Source: Callaeas wilsoni (lineage: Eukaryota > Chordata > Aves > Passeriformes > Callaeidae). Taken from it: a stretch of DNA of 64,000 bases. The notes below the pieces were generated by a model. The model searched no databases. It was not told the origin of the DNA and saw only the letters and a program-made list of their open reading frames with translations. The stretch spans positions 69,913 to 133,912 of the forward strand of contig VWPU01002099.1 of the NCBI GenBank assembly GCA_013398955.1. The letters run 5' to 3'. Shown piece by piece: positions 51,201 through 63,508 of the stretch. Positions within the stretch are counted from its first letter, which is position 1. Each line of letters starts with the position of its first letter. A program made the translations under genes and the position numbers.

Positions 51201-54022
51201 CCGCAATACCTCAGTCTAAGAGCAGCAAAACTGCTGTGCGTTAGCCATATTGCCAGACTCACAGTCAGTGCCCAAGATATGGTGACAGACATGTTTGACT
51301 ATATTCATAGTACACCTGTTCTTTATTTCAGAGGTATAAGTCCAGGTGATATGAACACATGTTACCCTGGCAGCTGTTTGAAAAGTTTTCTTGAGTTTCA
51401 AAAGCCAGCACAGTTTGTGAAGAGGCCTTAGTCAAAATGGTTCCCACAACACTCCACAACACCTACAGTACCAAAATATCTCATGTGAAATCAACCAAAA
51501 TACATCTATATGAACTCCAGGCACGCCTTGCAACCTGAGCAGTGATGGGTTATTTATCCTGTATTTTGTTTTATACTGTGAGAGATATGTTTACAAAGAG
51601 CTTTCTTCTATTTCAGGTATAAGAAAGACCTAGTAAGACAAAGTGCATCTCTAATGATGCAAAATATTACCATTTTCATTTTTTTAGATTAACACATACA
51701 GCAATTTCTAATATCAAACTGCTCAGCACATACTACACAGCTACTATTACTGTTCAAACAGTTTGGTTTTTTTTTTTTAAAGTCCACATATTACAAGTCT
51801 ACATGGGAAGAAGAAAGAAAATAAATATCTCACCACAGTTTACGCACCAGATTTTTTGATAGTTCATGACACTACTCACCTTCCAACGTCAATAGTAGTA
51901 GACAACATAGGTGTATTTTTTTTCAGAGTCGTATGATATACATCTTTTTTTCTAGAGTATAGCTCTCAAGAAGCTCTACTAATAACTTGAAGCTGAATTT
52001 CCCCCCTGTGAAATTGTGTTCTGAATACTGAGGGCATAGAGTACTTTAGAAATCAGGGTTTATTTCTTTTTACTTAAGAAACGTGCTGTATTTCAGAAGA
52101 CAAAAATTCATCTCTACAGTTTATAATTTTTTAAAAACACAAGATTACAGATGAGAAAGAAAATCATCTTGGGTGACCTTACATTCTGGTGCGTTAACAG
52201 CGAGCACAGTCAATACAGTGAACTATTCTTAGTTAGCAGCAAATTCGCAAGCATCAGCTGAGGAACAAGGAGACATGCTCCATTTTAAGTAGAACTGAGG
52301 CACTAATTAGAACAAAATATTACTTTGCTCGAAGAAAAATCACAGGTTATAGCTGCATTACTCTTTTGAGTCACCACTTAGACCCACCATAATAAAAAGG
52401 GTGAGTTTTAGACCCCGATTGATTTCTGGGTGCTATGCTGAAAAGAAAGTATTGGAGCACAGTCCACCCACAGTGCACTTAAAGTGATTCAGAGCTGACA
52501 GGCAATAAAAGAAATATTGTTCCTCTTCTCATTTTGTAGAGCAAGAATAGCTGTATGCAATTTTATTTCTGAACTTGATAAGTGAAAAATGACTCATTTT
52601 ATTAGATAAAGACCATTTTAAAAAGCTTGTTCCTATAATTTGCATATTTTTAAAATGAAATTGGTTCATCATGAAATGGTTAAATATAGTATTATGAGAT
52701 AGGTGAAAGCTTGTAGAATATAAAAAAATTGTTACACACAGGAATTAAATAAAAAGGGAACGTACTTAAAAGGAGAACCTGTCTTGAATTTTCTGCCCCT
52801 TCCCTGCATTTACAAATGGATGTGCCAATCAAAACTGCAACTGCAAATCACCTTATCATACATGTGACTCACAAAGCATATAAACAAATGACCTTGTAGC
52901 TCAATTGCTTTGCTAGTTCTGTGCCCCAAACCAGGAAGGTAATGAAGATTTTACAGGTTGAGAGGATGTCCTTGAATGGATGTACTGTTATCTCTCTCAC
53001 ATACACACACACATTTTTAATTAATGTATATCGGCGGTATAGTCATCTTTCCTCCTTCTATTCTTTTCCCAACTGTGCCATCAAAAAGAGTGAGTGGCGA
53101 AGAGGTAAGATATGATTACACACCCAAGCTGGAAACAGTTCTGTCAGGCTGATTGCCTGGGTGTTAATAGGTATGTAAAGTAAGATAGATTTTGAAAAAT
53201 CATTTTGACACCACTAAAAACTCACAATAGAACTGCCACTTTGCTATGTACAGTCAAAATATGAATATCTTCTATGTTGCCAGGTGTTTAATTTTAAAAG
53301 TTTAATTTAACAGGAATACTGGGGGAAGAAAAACTTCTAGGAGCCAGAGTAGGAGTCAGAAAAGATGATTTAGTTTTTAAGTCACCAGGCTGGAATTCAG
53401 GACATGCAGTTTAACCATGTTCATTACAGACTTTTTTGTCTATTCTTAAAACCATCTAATTGAATCGCTCCATAAATCTCTTTTGTCTACGGCTTATTCA
53501 GGCTATATACAGCTTTTTCAGATCTCTTTGGGGAAAGAAGCAGGGGTTTATGTGTATGAATTCTGCACGTAGCTTGCAGAGCCTTGCAATGGCCACTTAC
53601 ACCTGGAAAATGAATAATGAGGTTGTATGACCTTTCTGCTTCCCCCATTACTCACGCCTGAGAGAAGCCTCCAGAACATTTGCAAAGCAAATTGTTTATT
53701 CTTCTCCCCAAAACCTTTGTCTCTCCAGATGCTTACAAACAAACAACAGCATCCAGAGGCAGTGTTACACCAACCAGTGTCTTCTTGTGTTTTGTTTTAC
53801 TCTCCCATTTTCCCTTTGCTTTTAAAAGCAGATATTGTATCTTTGTCCTGTGTTTTAACATCATCTACAGCAAAGGGAATCCTGATCCACTGGGATTATG
53901 ACTCTCCTGTGTTACCAAAAAGGGCCAGTTCCAATACACTGCGCTGCTAGTCCCTGGGGAGTCCCTGCCCCTACAGAGCCCCCAGTCTGTGCAGCACCTG
54001 GCTGTGATTTTGGTAAATCACA
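48266..54022. other. Unique AT-rich non-coding stretch
   Basis: There is no recognised gene. A possible old CR1 scrap at 50622-50690 is listed separately. A consensus donor-like ATCAA|GTAAGT near 49838 follows an acceptor-like TATTGCTGCTGTAG near 49619, but all three frames between them are stopped. The open frame at 51138-51431 is unrecognised. Confidence 0.45.
50622..50690 (-). mobile_element. Possible ancient CR1 3' end
   Basis: AGATTCATAGAATTTAAGG, then CAGACAGGGCCAGGATAGTA, resembles the reverse complement of an old reptile-type CR1 3' end (TTCATAGA..TTTAAGGTCAGAAGGGACC). The match is short and diverged. Confidence 0.4.
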
Positions 54023-54191
54023 CTGCCCAGAGGAGCTGTGGATGTACCACTGCTCAAAGTGTTCAAGGCCAAGCTGGATAAATCTCTGGACAGTCTGGTC
54101 TGTGGAAGGCGTCCCTGCCCATGGTTGGGGGACTGGAACTAGATGATCTTTAAGGTCCCTTCAAATCCAAATCATCCTGTGATTCTATGAC
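54023..54191 (+). mobile_element. CR1 3' tail
   Basis: A sense-strand CR1 3' end. It begins CTGCCCAGAGGAGCTGTGGA and runs through AAGTGTTCAAGGCCAAGCTGG, GTCCCTGCCCATGG and AGATGATCTTTAAGGTCCCT to CCTGTGATTCTATGA. It is severely 5'-truncated. The G/C-rich sequence just upstream (53930-54022) is not recognisable as CR1. Confidence 0.9.
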
Positions 54192-56990
54192 TTTTACTCA
54201 TTTGAAAAATACAGTACAAAGGAATCCTGTTTAAACTTCCTAGCTTTACAGTAGTTTACATTAAAATAATTTTACATTCTATATAAAACTGGTAATAATA
54301 AGGACTACAACTGGAAGTATTTGGCTAGAAATTATTTGACAGCATTATTTCTCTGAATTTTTCTTGATCAGTGATTTCTACTTCTACAGAGTCCCTCATT
54401 GGAACTTAACTCAAAGCACAGCTATCTCGACTTCTTTTAGGGTGTGGAGGGAGAGAGGGAATTGTAATCAAAAGAATTAAAAAATTTAATTTAATTTTAT
54501 ATTTCTTTCTAAATAAAAATCATTTTAGTGCTGTTGAATTTAGCTGACAAAGTTAAAACTAGTGCAAAAGCACAAGGGAAGAAAATGAGCACATCTAGAA
54601 ATGAGAAACAGTGAATTTGGACAAAAACTTATGAACAAGGCCTGAAAGGAAATGGATTCATTATTTGAAGGAAGCTCATTTCCTCTTTAACACATTTTGA
54701 ATCATTACCATATATCATGAATCATTTTCATGGAAATATTAATATATTTTTACTTGCTAAGTGATGCAGCATTCTAAACTTATAACTGTGCAAAGGAAAA
54801 ACTGTTAAATTTTGTAATGCAAAATCCTTTTCTTAAAGAACGAACTTAGCACAGATGTTAATAAGTTTATCTTGTTTTCGTTTTGGAAATGTTACATATA
54901 TTAAACCAAGTCAATGGCCCAAATGTCTGTAAAAGTCTATGAAGGAAAGAGCAAAACTGTAACACCTTGAAAACCAGTGTAGCTTTTCCTAATGAGATCT
55001 TGCTGATCTGAGTAATTTCAGGAACATGCTTGGCTTACGTAAGAAGTTGGAGAATAGTTATTGAATCGATGTGAAGTCAAATTATTTTGTGGGATCTCTT
55101 ACATTCACTTAATGACATATAAAACATGCAAATTTGTATACCAGCACAGAGTGAGGTGGAGTTCTGTATCTAGCACAATAGTCCACAAGTTAAGGGTTCT
55201 GTTCAGAAAATTTCTCTCTCCTTACATCATTTACAGAAACTGCAGCAGATCTAAAAATAGTCGCATTCAAATTTGGACACGGATGTTTGGTGATTTAGGT
55301 TCTGTCAGTACAATTTCCGTTTTCGAGGTTGGAAAAGGAGTGAGGGCTTGTGATTGGCACCAATTATTTCAGTAGTATAACAAGTAATTCTGATTTTTAG
55401 TTCCAGCTCAGTGGATGATAAAAACTTGCCTTTAAATGTTATGCAAGGATTGCAGGTGGTCAGCAGATAATGAAAGTTCCTGTTTACAGAAAAGGAAATA
55501 TCATAGTACTGACGAAGTAATCTTTTACCTTAAGTTAAGAAACAGTGGAGGTTTTTATTTATTGTGATAGTCCAGAAAACCCTCTTGTGATATTAGCGAT
55601 TCAGTTTTGCATTAGAGCAAACACTGCTGAGAAAAGCTTGAAGGAACTCTGCAAGTAGTTCTGGAAATGCACAGCCACCTTTCTCGCAGCCCTGCTCTCT
55701 GTATTTGGCTGCTGTCAGGGACAGCTCAGGGCACAGACGAAGCCACAAGCTGCCCAAGGCAGGGCGCTACAGAAGGCAGCAGAGTACCACAGGCACTCTG
55801 ACTCCTCAGTCTATGACAGCTCCCCAGTGTGCCAGGATTGCTATTACACTTACCCGACAAAGAGGCAGAAGGTCTTTCTTTTGTGCGGGAAAAAAAATAA
55901 ATAATAAAAACAGTACGTACTTCCACTTCTTCCTCATTCTTCACCTTGACAGTATATTTACATCAAAGGAAAAAGTTCAAGGACAGTTAAACATATATAT
56001 ATAAAAATCTAAAACAAGGAAAAAAATCCCAACCAAATAAAAATGCCTCAAATGATGAGATTCAGTTTTTGATCACTAAATTAAGTTCCCAAGCCATAAT
56101 TAGCACTTTACGGCTAGGAAGATGTTAAAATATCTGACTTGATCATTAAAAAATGTCATTTAAATGTATATATCCAAGATAGAGGGCATACATATCTCTT
56201 TTTTTCTCTAATACGGGCAAGATGATTTTGAAGCACTAAGTTCTGTTAAAACTTCTCCATCAAAGGGCATCTCATTTTAGATTAAAGCTATCTTTATTAA
56301 ATCAAGTTCTGTTAAGGACAAATTGTTCACTATTGACCCAATTATCTAACTTGTGTGTGTACTTACCTGCCCACATATACTCTGGCAAATGCTATCATTA
56401 TCCTGATGAATCACAAATAGAATTTACATTTTACCTTGCAAGTACCGGAAAGCAGTGACTAGAGCATGACTCGATTATATAAATGCTACCTTATTTCCAG
56501 GAATGACGACAGAGCTGGTAAAAAGTGTCGTTAAATTTAGCTCTAAATGAGCCACTCTGTTTGGCAGATAGAGAGAAAACAAAAATCAGAAAAACACAAT
56601 GAAAGAAAATAACAAAAGAGAAAAGGCCTAAAAAAAGTCACCATAATCTCATGTAAAAGCTGGAAGACAAAGAAAACACCAGTAAGCTGAATTAAAAGCC
56701 TCTGTAGGAAGGATTTAAAAGTGGGAAGACAGAAAATACATTACATAATATAATACTCAAAAGGCAGGAAACACAATTGTGATTCTTCTCTTCCAGTTTT
56801 CTAATGTACTTATAGCCCCCCATTTCCATACAGCCTATACATATGAAGCCAGTGGAAAGCCCCAGCAACTTCTGCCAGTGTTCATTGAAATTTACACTTG
56901 GTAGGTTACCTGCAGACCCCTTTTCTGAAGGCCATGTTTCAAATCCCTGTGACTGAAGGACACTAATTTTTTTTTCTTATAAATATGTAG
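54192..56990. other. Unique AT-rich non-coding stretch
   Basis: No gene is recognised. A more G/C-rich patch lies at about 55680-55880. It contains a minus-strand consensus donor (TCGG|GTAAGTGT near 55857), but only about 24 nt separate it from the nearest acceptor-like tract. Confidence 0.45.
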
Positions 56991-57142
56991 TGTCATGGCA
57001 CAATCGAGCTATGTCATGTCTTCTGACAACTCTTCGACTTATGGAAACCAGAATGCTAGAAGGACATGAAACCTTTGCAAAGCTATTGAGAGAACTATAT
57101 GAGACTGCCCTTGAGTTCTGCATGATAGGATCCAATGGATAA
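56991..57142 (+). other. Exon-like segment: strong acceptor to stop codon
   Basis: A T-rich acceptor-like tract (CTAATTTTTTTTTCTTAT, then AAATATGTAG) ends at 56990. From there the frame that skips two bases is open for 49 codons to a TAA at 57140-57142. The peptide reads SWHNRAMSCLLTTLRLMETR, then EGHETFAKLLRELYETALEF: amphipathic, helix-like and protein-like. It would be a terminal coding exon with incoming phase 1. No close AATAAA is evident downstream. I do not recognise the protein, and a processed-pseudogene scrap is an alternative. Confidence 0.3.
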
Positions 57143-59408
57143 CACCAGCCTGGATTTCCTTTGGTTTTTCTTTTTTGAAGGAAATATTAGAAAATACTAA
57201 ATTTTAGAAACTGATCAATGACCTTCCATCTATGGCTTAACTCTGGCTATACCTCCATACAGTGGCATCATGATTTATGAAGGCATATTTATTTAGAAAG
57301 ATGTTTAGGGAAATACTTCATAGGAATTTTTCTAGGAAGTAAACATTTTTTCTGGAACAGCTACTGATGATCATGATAACTTCTAATTCACCTGAGAGTT
57401 ATTAGGTTACCAATCAAAATCTTTATTTTTTCTTAGTACAGATTCAAATGTTCTAATTATACACTTCAAAAGTATCTAGAAAAATAATATATATTTGAAC
57501 ATAGTTTAGGTTCCAATGCATGGGATTGAATTGAAGCTCTGTTTCTCACTTTTTAAATGTTGATTCTCTCTTTTTTAATCTTCATTAGAATTTATTAGTG
57601 GGGGGAGGGTCTATTTTGGAGGGGTTTTTGTTTTTTAAATTCTTTATTATTTTAGGGGAAGAGGGTACTCTTTTACCTTGGACAAATCCAAGCCTGACTT
57701 TGATAAGAACACACAAAAGAAAACAAAAAACCAGTTTCTGAAATTTAAAAAGGCTGGAGCAGCAACTAACATATCTTTGTCAATAACAAAACTTGTTAAA
57801 CACATCTAACTGCCTTTTGGGTAGGGTAACAGTCCTTACAAACAGAGGAGATGCTGTAGGTGCTATGCAGCTGAGCCTCTGGCTCTGTTTCACGCAGCAT
57901 TTTCCAAGCAAGCTACAGGAAATCAGTCAAGTTGAAGTTGATGCTAGGTAGGTGCAAAATGAAGAAAAAAAAAATCACTTGGAGAATATCAGTGGATCAC
58001 AGCAAAACCATGATGAACTGTGTGTTAGGTTACAGTGGTTTCTCCAGGATCTGGTACTGTTCACTACAGACTACAGTAAAGGCAATAGGCTTATGAGACT
58101 GAAAGAAGAAGTGAAGCTGGAACAGACTGCAAATACACTGAGGAAAAGATTATAATTCCAAAGAAATTAGAACAATGACCTGAAAAAGAGGAATACAAAC
58201 ATTATTAAAGATACATGCTGGTGGGAATACACCAACTTGCACAAATAGAGAATGGCAAAACTGACGTTGAAATTTAGTCCCTAGTGAATTGTGACCTGAA
58301 AACAGTCAACACGGTGCTGTAAAAAAACTGCAAAACACAATGCAGTATGCATAAAAAGGAGCCTAACAGACAAGTAATGCATCTTCTCCAGTCCATACTG
58401 TTAAGTCTTTAATAGTATCTTACCCAGTCGGGATCCACAGCTCAGGAAAGGCACAATTGATGGCAAAGATTTCAGAGAGTGATCCGATATCTCAAATCCA
58501 TTCTCTGAGAAAAAGCTAATAGGAAGGCTGAAGAAAATATGAAATATATGAAATATATAAAATCCTACTTCTTTCATACCTTTGCTCAAAACATCTCCTG
58601 AAAACTGATACATTGGGATTCTTCCCATCCTACTTTACCATTATCTATTCTTCAGTTGTAGTTAGGTCTTATTTTTGTGAGGAAAATAGTTTTGATTGAA
58701 TGCATTAGAAAAATCCAACTCTTGCTAAATGCAAAACAGACTGAAAACACAATTTATGAGCAAGAGGAGAAAAAATACAATGTTAATGGTTGCTTAAAAG
58801 TATCTATCTACAAACTGTAACAGAAAAGATCAGCTAAATGTTAAAAAAAATAGCTTAGTCATATTTCTATGCAACAGTGAGAATGATATATACAAGAAAA
58901 AAACCCTGAAACTCTGATGATAATTACATTTAAAATACAGCCAAAGATTCTAGTTTACTTTCAAAATCTGGAGAGTTTTTCTTTACAGTCAAAGCCAATT
59001 AAAATTTTTGTCATCACCTGATGTTAATTAATGATTTTGTACTGACCTCAGCGAGCACAGATGTTTCGCAAGGTGCATTCTTTTAAAAGCGATTGATGGT
59101 CTAAGCACTTCATAGTAACTAGCTCTGTCTTCCTCCTCCCTGTCTTTCACGTACCCTGAACTAATTAAACCTAGGAGTGTTTACTAGTAATTTAATCAAA
59201 AACTCAATAATCTTCACAATCACTGAAAGTGTTTTGACTTAGCACAACACTTGTGTTTTCCAAGATAATCTGTAACCATAAAGAGCACTAGATGTGAGCA
59301 AGCTTGAAATGTGAATTCCAGAGTGAATACAATCAGAGAAGATGTAATCCTTCACAGGTATGAAGAGTGGCTGCGGGAAATTGAAATGAACCTATATATT
59401 AAGGCAGT
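57143..59408. other. Unique AT-rich non-coding stretch
   Basis: I see no gene. A G-rich patch (57600-57625) and an A/G-rich open frame at 57952-58155 have no recognisable motif. Confidence 0.45.
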
Positions 59409-59687
59409 TTCATTTCATGAAAGGAAATGAAATCTTGGAATTTCAGTGAGGATTAATTCAGCAAGGTTTGGTCCATTTCCCTGCACTTCATGTAATCCCA
59501 TGCAATTTTATTGTTTTCAGTTCACTTCAGAATATTCCCTTTCTATTTCAGCACTTCATTACATCAATTTCTTCTCTTGTCTCTTGCTTTCACTTTCTTC
59601 CCTGATTTCAGGATTTCAAGGAGTATCATTTTGGAAAGGATTAGTGCATTTCACTTTAAAAAAAAAAGAACATCCCACTGCCCAAAG

Positions 59688-60019
59688 ATTGCTCCCTGCA
59701 CACCTTCCTTCTTGGCACCACACGTGTGCTGAGCCCCTCAGCAAAAGGCTGCTGTTACTGATAAGCTCAGGGCTAGGCTTGAAAAAAGCCACGAAGCCTA
59801 GAGTTTCAGGGACATTGACACTACAAAAGGCGTACCAAGAGGAGCATGGCACTGACACAACATTGCTCCCTCCACACATTTCTCCTTGGCACCACCCTTG
59901 TGATTGGCACCTCAGCAAAAGGCTGTTTTTAATGCTGTGCTGAAGGTTAAGCTCTGGAAAAGCACAAAGCCTAGGCCACCAAAGACAGTGAAACTACAAA
60001 AGGCATGCAAAAGTGGAGT
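59688..60019. repeat. 174-bp dimer embedded in the array
   Basis: Two diverged copies start at 59688 and 59862. Shared blocks are ATTGCTCCCT, CTTGGCACCAC, CTCAGCAAAAGGCTG, AAGCCTAG and ACACTACAAAAGGCGTACCA versus GAAACTACAAAAGGCATGCA. It does not clearly resemble the surrounding units, but its period is nearly the same as their half-unit. Confidence 0.85.
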
Positions 60020-60150
60020 ACTTCATGTCATCTCAATACATTTGATTACAAACATTTCATTTCTGAATCCTTTTTTATTTCTTCTATTGAATAATATTTC
60101 ATTAAAAGACCACCCCAGGGAGTTTGTGTAACTTTCTTCTCTGATTTCAA

Positions 60151-60203
60151 GATTTCATTCCCTTGCCTGAAAAGAATTTCCTTTCAGGCAAGGGAATGAA
60201 ATC
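60151..60203. repeat. Perfect 22-bp inverted repeat, 9-nt spacer
   Basis: The left arm at 60151-60172 begins GATTTCATTCCCTTGCCTG. The right arm at 60182-60203 is its exact reverse complement. It sits at the start of unit B. A shorter relative (TTTCATTTC / GAAATGAAA, about 59409-59432) sits at the start of unit A. Confidence 0.93.
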
Positions 60204-60935
60204 CTGCGATTTCAATGAGGATCTATTGGGCAAGCTTCCGTCCATTTCCCTCCACTTCATGTCATCCCATTTGCTTTTATCCTTTTCAGTTCATTTCAGA
60301 ATTTTCTCTTTATTTTCTTTAGGATTTCATTTCTTCAGCTTCTTCTCCAGTCTCTTTTTTTACCTTATCTCCCCTGTTTCTGAGATTTCAATGGCAATAA
60401 TTCTGGAAAGTTTCAGCCCTATTGACTGCATCTCATTTCTTCTCAGTACATCTCATTCTAGTCACTCCCCTTGCAAATTTCCTTCTTTTTTTTTTTTCGA
60501 TTGCAATTGATTGATGAAAACTCCTTTCCAGAGTGTTTGTTACACTTTCTTTTCTGATTAAAAGACTTCAGTGAGGACCGGTTGGGCAAGCTTCGGTCTA
60601 TTTCCTTGCACTTCATGTCATCCCATTCGCTTTTATGGTTTTCACTTCCTTTCAGAATTTTCTCTGGTTTTTTGTTATTTTGTTTTTTTTTTTCTTCTTT
60701 AGCATTTCATTTCTTCAATTTCTTACCCAGTCTCTTTCTTTAACTTTCTGCATTGATTTTGGGATTTCAACGGCAATAATTTTAGCATGTTTCGGTCCTT
60801 TTCACTGCACCTCATATCTTCTCAGTACATCTCATTTTATTCACCAAATATATACATTTTCTTTTCTTTTTTCCAATTGCATTTGATTTGATCATAACTC
60901 CTTTACAGAATGTTTGTTACATGTCAAGACCATGC

Positions 60936-63139
60936 CAATTCTTGAAGCCAGCTGAACAAGGATCAGGCAGTATTTATCTTTTTAAATCTTTTAGACTCTG
61001 ACCAGAACTGGCTACATACTAACAGCTGTCTCAAGTGGGCCTCTGATGCATTTTTTTACTCTGTTTTTGCCACGTACTGGTTCAGAGTGGTGCAATCCAG
61101 TGTCCAACACTCTTCCTACGTAATAACTTAAAAGTAGAGGCTTACAGGATGCAATATCCTTTCAGTTATTGTCAAAGGCTTGCTCATGGATGCAAAGGTT
61201 GGTATTCAGATTGTGCTAGGTGGGGAGTGCAATTTTTTTTTGCTCCCACCATTAAAGTGTCAAGGTACAAGAGATTTCTGACAGTTCTTTATGTAATAAT
61301 CTATCCTGTCTATTTAGATATTTGAATGTATCATAAATAATAATTCTTTGGCCCTTTGATTCTTAAAACTGTAAGATCAAACACTGGAGCCCTAAAATTA
61401 CATCAAATTTTCATTCAGCATCCTAAAGTGATGAATCTTAATTTGTTTGCTTTGAAGAGCAACACTTCAAAATATCAGATTTTTCTTACATACACCTTTT
61501 TTCCCCCTAGCTCAAGTTTACTTATACTTTTAAGGATTCTTGGATTGAGTGACATCTTATACTAAACAAGTCAGATAATCCAAAACCAGGTCAAAGGACT
61601 AATACTATTTTCCCCTCAGTGGAGCTTCAGCAAAACATAGCCAGCCAGTGTCACAGAACTCTTCCTGGGATTTAATCAAAGAAGGGCTGAAAATGCCACA
61701 AACAAAAACAAGAGATGCTGGAAATTTCCAGAGGGGCATGTTCGTGAGTTTTCTAACTTGACTATAGTTACCTTTTTCTATTTTTCCAAATAACATTTTG
61801 ATCCCCAGCTACAATGAAACTCTGAAGCTGGAGCACAGCAGCTGTACTTTTTCCACTCTTGAGCTTGCGAACAGCCTGCTGAAAACCACCTGTATTTATG
61901 CCAGTTTTTCTTAATGGCAGACAGCTTTGGCAATCAGGCAGCTGAATCAGATGTTCCAGTGCAATTTTTGGAAACTGAAAATAATAACATAGCAATTTAG
62001 AACCCTAATAAATAAGGAGTAGTACACAGGTTTGCTCTAGGAAGAGGTTTGAGGTTTTTCTTTAACCCAGGTTCCTATCAGAGATTCTGATTACCAATGG
62101 AATCCACACATAGCTGCATCTGCACAGTGGAAAATATACTGAACCACAGCAAGGAAACAAGCCTCTGGGAAAAGAGGAAGATTTTGCAGATGAAAACCAG
62201 CTCACTACAAGCCTATGTAATGACACTGAGCTCAGGGTTTTCTATAATATCCTTTCATTTGTCTTAGAGATAACTCATTAAAAAATGCATACAAAACATC
62301 TATGTTTTTGCAATAAATGAAAAAAAGAAAGCTGCTCCTTCCTTAGATTTCAAAACACTTTAGCATTCACTGAACATTAAACAAGCTCACATCGGTCAGT
62401 GGAAAGTCTTTTAGTAATGCTAATGAGCTTTGTATCAAAAAAATAAAGGTTCCTGCCATTATCACCTGTTATCATATTCTATTTTTAGAGTTACATTCAG
62501 ACATTCAAAATAGAGTATAATTAGTTCCTAGACCTGCTTACGATCACCATCACCTTTTTTCCTAAGGAAATCATAAGAAATATTTGATTTGCTGGGCAGG
62601 TTTTTTCAGCTCTCACCCATTTTTGTTCCTTTTTTTTTTTAAACATGAAATGATAAGATTTTTATCAAGTAGTGTATTTGTCATTGGCGCTGATGGAAAA
62701 AGGTGTTGATTTCGACATGTGTTGTTTCTTTTCAGTCTCTCAGCTCCAGGTAGCAATTTCATCCATTGCTGCCTGTAGCTGAATAATTAGCTTTTCAGTA
62801 ACTGAGCTTCTGGTGGAGACAGAACAGAAGAATTAGCAATTTGCCTGCATACCTTTAGTGCAAATGTTGCCTCTCAGGGGAATATTACATCTGTTTCTCA
62901 AGTGTAGCTAAAAGTATGCATCCAGCAAAAGAAATGTTTACAGAAATACTGGCTACCAAAATCAGACCAGATGCTGCAGCAAACTCAGCTTAAATCATTG
63001 TCTCAGCAGTGGTTTAGGGGTTTTATTACTCTATTAATAAAAAATTTATCAATGGAGAACAGAAAACCGCAGCATGGTAAACAATGATGTCAGATATTAG
63101 ATATCAAATAAGAATTTTTCCCCACTTCTAAGGAACCAT
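60936..63139. other. Unique AT-rich non-coding stretch
   Basis: I see no gene or recognisable repeat. T-runs occur near 61234 and 62632. Confidence 0.45.
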
Positions 63140-63508
63140 GGACTTGAGCTACTCTCACTGGGGCAGAGACACAAGGATTAAGGGACTGCAGCCATGGATG
63201 ATGCACAGGTGGAACAGAGGAAAACCAGTAAGAGCAGCAGAGGAGCAACAGAGAGAAAGTGTAATACAGGGTCCCCAGCCTCCTGCACCAAGAGTTTGGG
63301 AGGAATCAAGTGCAACACCCAGCAAAAGGGGAGGTGAGACCATAATGAGGGAGGAGAGGTGTTGGACAGATATTGAGCTCAGAGGAAGGGGAGTTCTTTC
63401 CCAAAGTGTTTGATTGTTTATTTTCTGTCTCTTATAAACTGAATCAGTGATGAAAAGTTTGTGTCTACTAAAAATAATTAGGAAAATTAAGCAAAATTCC
63501 TCACTGAG
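63140..63508 (+). mobile_element. Possible LTR fragment related to avian endogenous retroviruses
   Basis: The segment has GGGACTGCAGCCATGGATGA, ACCAGTAAGAGCAGCAGAGG, CATAATGAGGGAGGAGAGG, ATATTGAGCTCAGAGGAAGG and TCTTTCCCAAAGTGTTTGAT, then a T-rich AT-rich end. I associate this order of blocks with the middle of avian LTRs of the kind seen at 35465-35954, but the two pieces overlap little and the match is by memory of pattern. The U5 end is missing. The 91-codon open frame at 63138-63413 is not considered a gene. Confidence 0.42.

Larger units (their letters stand above)
59409..60935. repeat. Complex tandem array, about 356-bp units built of about 175-bp halves
   Basis: Three related units are visible. 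Unit B (from about 60208) and unit C (from about 60564) are offset by 356 bp and share TTGGGCAAGCTTC, CACTTCATGTCATCCCATT, CTTTTCAG-type runs, TCTCAGTACATCTCATT and GTGTTTGTTAC. Unit A (from about 59438) shares CATTTCCCTGCACTTCATGT, but is interrupted by an extra dimer (59688-60019). Each unit is itself two diverged halves starting GATTTCAA-like, at 59438, 59612, 60208, 60384, 60564 and 60763. The plus strand is pyrimidine-rich. I do not recognise the family. Open frames crossing it are compositional. Confidence 0.82.

Noticed and set aside
59446..59943. 165-codon open frame, the longest in the window
   Set aside because: It lies entirely inside the tandem array and its embedded dimer. The repeated peptide segments reflect the DNA repeat, and there is no promoter, splice or domain evidence.
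59409..60935. CRISPR-like or other spacer array
   Set aside because: The units are hundreds of bases long and diverged throughout, with no short identical repeats separated by unique spacers. The context is a eukaryotic genome.
63138..63413. 91-codon open frame
   Set aside because: It falls in the LTR-like fragment and is rich in E, R, G and Q from purine-rich DNA.
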